Positions 57,589 to 64,000 of a stretch of 64,000 nt of DNA are shown here, piece after piece. The DNA comes from Candidatus Zipacnadia bacterium (GTDB lineage Bacteria > Armatimonadota > Zipacnadia > Zipacnadales > UBA5352), in the NCBI GenBank assembly GCA_029821735.1, contig JALGSU010000021.1, positions 62,001 through 126,000 of the forward strand, written 5' to 3'. A program made the position numbers and the translations under genes. The notes under the pieces were generated by a model, which saw only the letters and a list, made by a program, of their open reading frames with translations, was not told the DNA's origin and did no database searches. Each line of letters starts with the position of its first letter. The first letter of the stretch is position 1.

Positions 57589-58854
57589 CTACTCGGGCCA
57601 GCCGATCTCCGCGAGTTTGGCCGCCGCTGCTTCGACTTCCTCGGCGGAGAAAGCGGACATGACGGCCATCTCCATACGCACCTCGGCGCCAGTCTCGGTG
57701 GCGATACGCTCGGGGTTGGTGTACAGCAACATCGTGCCGAAGCGAGACTGACCGAAGAGGTGCGGCGCGATCCAGCCGACCCCGGCATCTCCCTCGCGCT
57801 TGGCTGGCAGGAACACCCAGCCGACCTCGCCGACCTTCTCATACTGCATTGACCACGCGTGCGCCTCGCCGTCGGGGGTGATGAAACCGTCGCCGGGCAC
57901 CCAGCCCCAGAAGCAGTAGAGGTCCGCTGCGTCGCCGAGGTTCTTCGCGTGCGTGGTCACCAGCAGGCAGCCCGGGTCCGGCAGCAGCCGGGCGTCGTAG
58001 GCGATCTCGACCTGCGCCTCGTCATTGGTGACCGCGTTGTTGTCGATGTCTCGCAGGTCGCAGACGATCTCGACACCCGCCGCGCCATCGTCGTCGGTGA
58101 ACTCCTCGGCGCTCGCGAAGCCATTGACGTAGAGGTAGCGGCCATGGGCCTGCACGGTCAGGTTCATCGTGGGGCCGCCCTCGCCGATGGCGATGAACTT
58201 ACTCCCGTCGGGGATCAGCTGATACGTCTTGCCGCCTCCGGCGAAGTGCACCGACTGTCCGCCGGGGCCGACGCTGGCTCCGAAGACCGAGAGGCGCAGG
58301 GGCACCGTGGCCGTGTTGCTCTGCGGCGACATGTCGGCGACCTGGAGCGTGGCCTCATAGATGCCCGGCTCGACGTCCGCGAGCGACACGACAATGTCGC
58401 CGGCAGTGTCAGTCTCGCCGAGGGCGCTCGCATCGATCTCAATGGGTAGCGCGCCGCCCGTGGTGACGATGCTCACGGAAGCGGGATCGATGGGGTTCTT
58501 GTCGTCAGCGACCCTGATCGTCATCTGCTCGGGAGCTTCGGAGCGATTGCCGAGATCGATGGGATCGCCGGCAGCCAGGTCAGTGGTCTCGCCGTCGATG
58601 GTGTAACCCGCAATAGCTGGCGCCTCATCATCCTCAAGCACCATCCACGCGGGCTTGTTAATGACCACCAGCGCCCTGCCATCGGGCACCTGATCGGGTG
58701 TGAGCGTGAAGTGGATGGTGCCATCGGCGGCGTTAGTCTCAAGTTCCGACCAAGAGCCGTCCGGCGCGCGCAGATGGACAGTCCCCTCTTGCGCCCAGAC
58801 CCCTGCGACCAGACCCGCGAAGATGCACGCCATCATGATGTGCCTCACGACCAT
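57589..58854 (-). CDS. Secreted beta-rich protein of unknown function
   Basis: The protein (about 421 residues) has a signal peptide ending LVAGVWAQ. The remainder looks like consecutive beta-sandwich domains. PGIYEATLQVADMSPQSNTA fits an Ig-like strand pattern, and the C-terminal part has an alternating WGWVPGDGF/WVFLPAKREG pattern. No catalytic motif is recognised. aaggg precedes the ATG at 58854. Its stop is followed by a hairpin (57539-57566). The promoter region is shared with the GDPD gene, which ends at 58928. Confidence 0.5.
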   Translation of the reverse strand: MVVRHIMMACIFAGLVAGVWAQEGTVHLRAPDGSWSELETNAADGTIHFTLTPDQVPDGRALVVINKPAWMVLEDDEAPAIAGYTIDGETTDLAAGDPIDLGNRSEAPEQMTIRVADDKNPIDPASVSIVTTGGALPIEIDASALGETDTAGDIVVSLADVEPGIYEATLQVADMSPQSNTATVPLRLSVFGASVGPGGQSVHFAGGGKTYQLIPDGSKFIAIGEGGPTMNLTVQAHGRYLYVNGFASAEEFTDDDGAAGVEIVCDLRDIDNNAVTNDEAQVEIAYDARLLPDPGCLLVTTHAKNLGDAADLYCFWGWVPGDGFITPDGEAHAWSMQYEKVGEVGWVFLPAKREGDAGVGWIAPHLFGQSRFGTMLLYTNPERIATETGAEVRMEMAVMSAFSAEEVEAAAAKLAEIGWPE

Positions 58855-58927
58855 CACTCCCTTTTCTGGCAGGGACAAAAGAGACAATAGCGACGACGAT
58901 TGCGCAGGTCTCAGAGCCTGCCGCCGA

Positions 58928-59647
58928 TCAGGACAGCACATCCCTGAGCAGGCGCGGGTCGTTCGTGAGGATCCCGTCTATACCCCAGTTGATATACTGC
59001 TCCATGTCCTCGCGCGTGTCGGCGTAGAAGACGTTGGCGTGCATGTCGCGCGCATGGACCGCCTCGCAGAACTCCGCACTCATCATGCCGCGCCCGGGCT
59101 GCAGGATCCTGAAGCCCTCCTCATGCGCGCGCTCGACGTACTCGAGGCCGTCCGCGCACATTGGGAGCAGACAATACTGCAGGTCGGGCGCCAGCGTGCG
59201 CAGACGATCGAGGCTCGGCTGGTGATGGTGCACCATCAGCGCTCGGTCGGATGCGCTCGCCTGCCGAATATGTTCGAGCACGCTCAGTTCGAAACTGTCA
59301 TCGGCGTCACGGACGGTCTTGAGGTGGATGTTCATCCGGATCGGTGGTGGGATCGCCGCGAGTGCCTCAGCGAACGTGGGCACGCGCTCGGCAGCAAAGG
59401 CAGCGTCGAAGTGTGAGCCTGCATCCAGCGCGCGTACCTCGGCCAGCGTCATCTCCTCCAGCGCACCGGTGCCATCGGTGCACCGGTCCACCGTCGGGTC
59501 ATGCATGATCGCGAGCGCGCCGTCGGCCAGGCGGTGCACGTCGAACTCGATCATGTCCACGCCGATCTCGAGCGCACTGGCGAAAGACACCAGCGTACTC
59601 TCGGGCGTGTCGTGCGGGTTGCCTCGATGGGCGACATTCAGTGTCAT
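58928..59647 (-). CDS. Glycerophosphodiester phosphodiesterase family protein
   Basis: The 239-residue TIM-barrel enzyme shows the GDPD pattern: VAHRGNPHDTPEST (first catalytic His, Glu), IEFDVHRLADGALAIMHDPTVDRCTDGTG (Glu/Asp metal ligands and second His), then LTNDPRLLRDVL at the C-terminus. It hydrolyses glycerophosphodiesters to glycerol 3-phosphate and an alcohol. No signal peptide is seen, so it is cytosolic. A divergent esterase-like gene starts 79 bases away. Confidence 0.9.
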   Translation of the reverse strand: MTLNVAHRGNPHDTPESTLVSFASALEIGVDMIEFDVHRLADGALAIMHDPTVDRCTDGTGALEEMTLAEVRALDAGSHFDAAFAAERVPTFAEALAAIPPPIRMNIHLKTVRDADDSFELSVLEHIRQASASDRALMVHHHQPSLDRLRTLAPDLQYCLLPMCADGLEYVERAHEEGFRILQPGRGMMSAEFCEAVHARDMHANVFYADTREDMEQYINWGIDGILTNDPRLLRDVLS

Positions 59648-59725
59648 TTCAGCTTCCTCGCGTGTGGGCCGATGTATTGAGTGAATGGGATCCGTGATAG
59701 AGCGCAGATGTGCTTCCGGTGAGTG

Positions 59726-60748
59726 ATGAGACTCTTCCCCGTTCTGACAATAGCTTTGTTGCTGACCGGGCTCGCGGCCCCCTCGGTCGCTGACGGTGGT
59801 CTCGGGATCGTGCCCGTCGCTGGCGAGGCCATCCCGAATGACTCAGCGTCTCCAGCCGCCTGCCCCGCTGATTTTGGTGCGTTCTGGCAGCGCGCCCTGT
59901 CGCAGTGCCAGCCGTTGCAGCCCGGCGCTCTGACCGGCACCGGCGGCGATGTGATCGTCCCCGTCACGGACACGCTCAGCATGCGCGCCTGGTGGCAGCC
60001 GGGAACTGATCCGGCCGCAACGCCCGTCGTGCATCTCGTTGAGCGCGCAAACCCCGAGCCCGCTCGCCGCCCGGTCGACCGTCGTGCCCACCTGTACGTA
60101 TCGTGGCGCAGCTACGATTGCGATCTGGCCACTTGGTATCTCCAGGGCCTCGCGCATCCCGGCGACGGGGGCCTCATGGCCTCTGTACTCGCCGCCTGTC
60201 AGGCCGTCGATCTGGTGCGCACCAGTCCAGAACTGACCGCGCCGCTTGTGGCACTCGTCGGCGACGGCTATGGCGCTGTCATGGCGCTGGCCGCCGCAGC
60301 CCTGGCCCCCGAGCGCGTGAGCTTCGTGATCGTGCACCAGCCGCGCCCGGCCTTCCACCGTATGGCCGATGGCACGCTGACCGCCTGCCCGGCGATCGCC
60401 CGGATTTTGAGCGCGCTGCCCGCCACGGACGCCAACCCGACCTGCGCCGCACTCAGCTACTACGACGCCGTCAACTTCGCCGCGAGGGCGACGAGGCCAA
60501 CGTTCGTGATCGCCGGCGGTCGCGACCGCGATGCGCCCGTGAGTGAAGCGCGGATGCTCTATGATAGGCTCACATGCAAGCGCAACTCGCTGGTGGTGCC
60601 CACCATGCGCCATCATCCCAGTGACAGCATGAGCAATTTCGCGCAGCTACTCGCCCGCGCTGACGCCATCGCCCAGGGCCCGACCGCCGCGCCGATCGGT
60701 ACGCCAGTCAGGCCCGAGGCGCTGGTCAGGGACCTTACATCTCCATGA
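59726..60748 (+). CDS. Secreted acetyl xylan esterase (AXE1/CE7)-like protein lacking the nucleophile Ser
   Basis: The protein (about 340 residues) has a signal peptide (ending LAAPSVADG), then a degenerate AXE1-type alpha/beta hydrolase domain. FGAFWQRAL, LSYYDAVNFAARATRPTFV and GGRDRDAPVS (Asp site) and MRHHPSD (His site) align with CE7 deacetylases. The nucleophile elbow, which should read GxSxG, is GDGYG, so the Ser is a Gly. It may be a pseudoenzyme or binding protein, or have another active residue. The start at 59726 is preferred to the GTG at 59723. Confidence 0.65.
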   Translation: MRLFPVLTIALLLTGLAAPSVADGGLGIVPVAGEAIPNDSASPAACPADFGAFWQRALSQCQPLQPGALTGTGGDVIVPVTDTLSMRAWWQPGTDPAATPVVHLVERANPEPARRPVDRRAHLYVSWRSYDCDLATWYLQGLAHPGDGGLMASVLAACQAVDLVRTSPELTAPLVALVGDGYGAVMALAAAALAPERVSFVIVHQPRPAFHRMADGTLTACPAIARILSALPATDANPTCAALSYYDAVNFAARATRPTFVIAGGRDRDAPVSEARMLYDRLTCKRNSLVVPTMRHHPSDSMSNFAQLLARADAIAQGPTAAPIGTPVRPEALVRDLTSP

Positions 60749-61504
60749 TCTGGCGGATGGCCGCAGCCGTGTCCTCGATGGGCGCAACGCCCGGCGAGAC
60801 CTCGCTCAGCAGCACATCGTTGTAGCCGATCTTGCGCAGCTCGGCCATGCAGGCCGGGAAGTTGACGTCGCCCTCAAGCAGCGGCTTCCACTCGTAGCCC
60901 TGGCGCTGGAAGTCCTTGAAGTGGACCTTCTTCACGCCATCTCCAATGATCTTTACCCACTGCTCCGGATGCGACTGAATCACCATGTTGCCGGTGTCGA
61001 AGAACAGGCCGACCTTGTCAGAGCCGATATCGCCGATGAAGCGAACCCACTCCATGGGACTGAGCAGGAAGCGGTTCCAGACATACTCGACCAGGGCACC
61101 AGCTTGCGCAGCGAGGTGACCGCGTTGAAGTAGGCGTCGTCGTAGTGGCACTCCTCACTGACGCGGCCCGGGACCAGCAGCCAGGTGTCGATGCCGAACT
61201 TGGCGACGACTTCGAGGATGGACTTGATCTGGTCCATGCTCTTTGAGCGCGTGCCCCAGTCATTGGTCATGATGTCCGGACGCGGCTCGCCCGAGCCCAC
61301 TGTACTCGACAGCTCAATGCCGTTGTCCTCGGCGATTTTGAGCATCTCAGCGATGCGCGCGTCAGTCATAGTGCCGATGGCCGTGTCGCGGTCCTCGCGG
61401 AAGCACAACTCGAAGGACTCGTAGCCGGCCGCCTTGATGTTCTGCATAGTCTCCTCGAAGCTCCACTCCGAGGGTGTGATGATCCCACTGATTCCGACTT
61501 TCAT
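60735..61504 (-). pseudogene. Sugar phosphate isomerase/epimerase, broken by small deletion and frameshift
   Basis: From the ATG at 61504 (ggagg about 6 bases upstream) the N-terminal half of a TIM-barrel isomerase reads well (MKVGISGIITPSEWSFEETM, AAGYESFELCF, SLRKLVP). The frame shifts at about 61090-61100, and the C-terminal half (VEYVWNRFLLSPMEWVRF, GLFFDTGNMV, VHFKDFQRQG, LSEVSPG) follows in another frame to the stop at 60735. About 10 residues are missing between SLRKL and VEYVW, where homologues have a helix end and strand. The metal ligands of the C-terminal half remain. It ends only 14 bases inside the convergent esterase-like gene. Confidence 0.75.
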
Positions 61505-61691
61505 GGTGCGCCTCCTGTGACGGTTTGCGCAGACGCGCGCTGGTCTGTATGTACTCGGCCGTGCGCACAGTTTCGTGCCCGAATCAATTCGCCGCCACCA
61601 CTCGATGTCCCTTCACCGGGTCGCGCTCAGGAGGCGTCCGCCAACCGACAGGGAAACCATCAGCAGCAAGTGAAGACCACATCGAGGGGGC

Positions 61692-62648
61692 ATGGCGATC
61701 ATGACAATCCGCGAGCTGTACGGTGAGTCCATCGAGTGGGGTATGGAGCTTGATCCGCGCGGGCCCCAAGCACTGCGGAAGCAGATGCAGTGTTCGCGCG
61801 CCGAGTACGAGAAGTTGAGCGGCCGCAACAAGACACTCTACGACGCCGAGCGGCTCAACAACCCCTTCGGCGATACGCGGATCATGTGCGGAGACCCCGA
61901 CACCGAGTTGACCCGCGTGATCGTCGGTATCGATATTGACACGGCGGAGATACTGCTCGCCGAGGCACTTCGGCAGCGTGGTGAGCGCCTCGACGCGATC
62001 ATCGGCCACCACGCGTCGGCGATGAGCGCGATGACGAGCGCTGAGGACACGATGGGCGTGCAGGTGGAGATGATGGTCGCCGATGGTGTGCTGCGCTCGC
62101 GGGCGGAGTCGCTCGTGCGCAACGATCTCAAAGGTCGACCGAGGCCCTTCAACTATCGCATCGTGCAGATGGCCGAGGCGCTCGGAATCCCGCTGATGAC
62201 CATCCACACTCCCGCCGATCTGCATGCATACGACCACACGCACAAGCTCGTTGCCGAACGGGAGCCACAGAAAGTCGGGGACTTGGTGGAGATTATCGCT
62301 GGATGGCCGGAGGTGCAGTGGGCCATCGAGCGTGGTGAGCAGCCCAAGGTGGCAGCCGGCGATGCGCGCAACAGCATTGGGAAGATGCACTGTCACTTTA
62401 CAGGCGGATGGAACCCGACACCGGTGGCGATGACGGCGATGTGCGAGGCGGGGGTGGAGACCTTCGTGCTGATGGCCTCGAGCGCGCCGCTGGAAGAAGT
62501 GGCGAACAAGTATCACGCGTCGATCGTGGTCGCGCCACACTACCCGGCCGACAACGTGGGGATCAACCTGCTGCTCGACCGAGCCTGCGCGATCAGCCCG
62601 CTCGACGTCGTGGACACGAGCAACTTCGTGAGGGTGACGCGGGGGTAG
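61692..62648 (+). CDS. NIF3 (NGG1-interacting factor 3) family protein
   Basis: The 318-residue protein resembles the larger NIF3-family proteins, with VIVGIDIDTAEILLAEAL, DAIIGHHASAMS (metal-binding His) and MTIHTPADLHAY in its middle, and VVAPHYPADNVGINLLLD (late His region). NIF3-like proteins hold a dinuclear metal site; their substrate is unknown. The ATG at 61692 (gaggggg upstream) is used. It is divergent from the broken isomerase gene. Confidence 0.75.
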   Translation: MAIMTIRELYGESIEWGMELDPRGPQALRKQMQCSRAEYEKLSGRNKTLYDAERLNNPFGDTRIMCGDPDTELTRVIVGIDIDTAEILLAEALRQRGERLDAIIGHHASAMSAMTSAEDTMGVQVEMMVADGVLRSRAESLVRNDLKGRPRPFNYRIVQMAEALGIPLMTIHTPADLHAYDHTHKLVAEREPQKVGDLVEIIAGWPEVQWAIERGEQPKVAAGDARNSIGKMHCHFTGGWNPTPVAMTAMCEAGVETFVLMASSAPLEEVANKYHASIVVAPHYPADNVGINLLLDRACAISPLDVVDTSNFVRVTRG

Positions 62649-62659
62649 TCCCGCGCGCG

Positions 62660-63469
62660 TCAGATTCCCCCGAGCAGGTGCCGGGCCATGAAGTGCGCCG
62701 TTGTTTGGGCCATAGTCTCCCGCCAGGTCGCGTCGGAGAAGAAGTGGTCGGCGTCCTCAATTGGGACGACCTCGCCCGCAAGCGAGTGGTCGGTCACGAG
62801 TTGGCCGAGCGGTCCGACGTGGCTGTAGATGTCCTCCGTGCCGGTCACGAAGATCACCGGGCATTTCACCTGCGCGAGGTGAGCGAAGTCGCCCAGACCG
62901 TCCTCATCGATCTCGGTGGGGAAGCCCACTACGCCGCACGCGAGTGCTTCGGCACCCTCGACCTGCTGCAATGCACTCGCGGCCTTGAGCGCCATCGAGG
63001 CACCGAACGAGTAGCCCACCAGACCACAGCGGTCGGCCTGGATTTCGGGGCGGCTGCGCAGCAGTGCCATCGCGCCAAGCGCGTCATTGGCCTCGGCGAC
63101 ACCGCCGCCGAACTCGCCCTCAGAGTTGCCGATACCCCGGAAGTTGAAGCGCAGCGTGGCGATCCCCATATCAAGCAACTTATCCCGCAAGCGGATGACG
63201 ATGGCGTTGTCCATTGCGCCACCGTAAAGCGGGTGAGGGTGACAGATCACAGCGCCGGGCACCGTGGTCGCAGCCGTGGCTCGCGTGGGTATCCACAGTT
63301 CGCCCTCAAGCACCGGGCCGTCGCCCGTCGCCGCGAAGCGAACGAGTTCCACCACCTGCGGCACAACCGCCTCGGGGTCAACAGGTTCGGCCTCATCGGC
63401 CCAGGCTGCCGCAGCCAGGCACGTCATCGCAACCGTCATCGCCATCAGCTTCCGTGTCCGAGCTGTCAC
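62660..63469 (-). CDS. Alpha/beta hydrolase, probably exported
   Basis: The 269-residue protein has a signal peptide (ending AAAAWADE). The hydrolase domain carries HPHPLYGGAMDN (oxyanion region), the nucleophile elbow GYSFGA, the acid GTEDIYS and the catalytic His in DADHFF. A complete Ser-Asp-His triad is visible, in the dienelactone-hydrolase/CocE-like group. The substrate is unknown. A GTG start has ggagg 9 bases upstream. It lies just after the partial glycosidase gene on the same strand. Confidence 0.85.
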   Translation of the reverse strand: MTARTRKLMAMTVAMTCLAAAAWADEAEPVDPEAVVPQVVELVRFAATGDGPVLEGELWIPTRATAATTVPGAVICHPHPLYGGAMDNAIVIRLRDKLLDMGIATLRFNFRGIGNSEGEFGGGVAEANDALGAMALLRSRPEIQADRCGLVGYSFGASMALKAASALQQVEGAEALACGVVGFPTEIDEDGLGDFAHLAQVKCPVIFVTGTEDIYSHVGPLGQLVTDHSLAGEVVPIEDADHFFSDATWRETMAQTTAHFMARHLLGGI

Positions 63470-63487
63470 GCTGGTGCGCCTCCACGT

Positions 63488-64000
63488 TCACTTACGGGCC
63501 TGCGTCGGGATGCTCGCCGGCTCGCTTGTGGCCCCCAGAGCCATCAGGGGCAGGTAGTCACGCGCGAATTCCTCGGTGTAGTTGAAGATTATGAAGCCCT
63601 CGCAGCCCAGACGGCGCGCCGCCTGCACCTCATCGAGGACCCCCTGTGGGCTCATCGTTGGCACTGGGTCCGCGAATGGCCCGATGCCCGCGGCGACCGG
63701 ACATTTGCCCTGCGCCCACGCCTCCTGTTTGGTCACCCAGCCGACGAACTCGTCGAGGTCCTCGAAGTAGTCCATTGGAGAAACGAAGTCCACCAGACCC
63801 TCGTCAATCCACCGCTTCCAGTCCTGGCCGAAAGTGTCGCGATGGCCCTCCCAGTTCACGAATACCGCGGCGTTCAGACCAACTCCCGGCGCCTCTTCGT
63901 TGAGCTTGGCGCGGATGGTCCGGAGCAGACTGGTAACCTTCTCGCGCCGCCAGTCAAGCCACTGGGACCTCAAGGGACCGCTGACCACATCAGCCGGCCA
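63488..64000 (-). CDS. GHL10-type (DUF187-like) glycoside hydrolase, C-terminal part
   Basis: The frame remains open to the window edge, so the N-terminal part is outside. About 170 residues are visible, with WLDWRREKVTSLLRTIRAKL, VAVFVN-type strand LNAAVFVNWEGHRDTF, VDFVSPMDYFED and GFIIFNYTEEFARDYL. This resembles the C-terminal end of TIM-barrel putative glycosidases of the GHL10 family. The direction and short spacing (18 bases) to the hydrolase gene suggest one operon. Confidence 0.7.
   Translation of the reverse strand, partial: WPADVVSGPLRSQWLDWRREKVTSLLRTIRAKLNEEAPGVGLNAAVFVNWEGHRDTFGQDWKRWIDEGLVDFVSPMDYFEDLDEFVGWVTKQEAWAQGKCPVAAGIGPFADPVPTMSPQGVLDEVQAARRLGCEGFIIFNYTEEFARDYLPLMALGATSEPASIPTQARK

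Overview
The window is a GC-rich bacterial chromosome segment with Shine-Dalgarno-led genes and frequent GTG and TTG starts. It encodes a YbhGFSR-type exporter with a membrane-fusion protein, a BamE-like protein and many secreted or lipid-anchored proteins, so the cell is probably a diderm. The DUF6785-type membrane protein, heparinase II/III-like lyase, TIM-barrel secreted hydrolases, sugar-phosphate isomerase-like genes, class II (B12-dependent) ribonucleotide reductase and proton-pumping pyrophosphatase fit an environmental polysaccharide degrader of the Armatimonadota/Planctomycetota kind. I favour Armatimonadota, but no marker settles this. No CRISPR array, insertion sequence, prophage or integrase is visible.

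Layout. 1-7 kb: the end of a secreted glycosidase-like gene, a TolB-like propeller membrane protein, a broken sugar isomerase, an ankyrin lipoprotein-flavin reductase-nitroreductase operon, and a lone SIR2-like gene. 7-14.3 kb: a collapsed nitrilase-like gene, then a tightly coupled run of a large secreted glycoside-hydrolase-like protein, an LVIVD beta-propeller and a tandem beta-sandwich protein, closed by a terminator. 14.3-20.1 kb (minus strand): a five-gene ABC exporter. 20.1-31 kb: a papain-like protease, an unknown secreted protein, a DUF6785-type transporter-like protein, a ten-EF-hand protein, two small membrane proteins, a heparinase-like lyase and tRNA-Ala(GGC) with its own promoter and terminator. 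31-38.5 kb: two PilT-type ATPases with a Cys-rich membrane protein, then FecR and CHASE2-cyclase genes facing away from each other (the cyclase is broken), then a SagB-type oxidoreductase. 38.5-45.6 kb (minus): nrdJ, gyrA, gyrB. 46-57.5 kb (plus): an oxidoreductase, an orphan histidine kinase, then rpiB, dCMP deaminase, wecA/tagO-like, wecB, AI-2E-family protein, uppP and hppA. 57.5-64 kb: a secreted protein, a GDPD phosphodiesterase, an acetyl-xylan-esterase-like protein without its nucleophile, a second broken isomerase, a NIF3-family protein, an alpha/beta hydrolase and the end of a GHL10-type hydrolase.

How the genes work together. The secreted hydrolases, lyase, esterase-like protein and isomerases suggest use of complex carbohydrates. 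The wecA/wecB/uppP run serves undecaprenyl-phosphate-linked envelope glycans, and HppA turns biosynthetic pyrophosphate into ion gradient. The most distinctive observations are: an exporter membrane-fusion protein whose coiled-coil hairpin carries three copies of a 33-residue repeat on each arm, in exact mirror symmetry about the tip; four otherwise well conserved genes that each lack an internal block and mostly shift frame, which may be real decay or assembly collapse; and a PilT pair next to a two-CW membrane protein with no other pilus genes in view.
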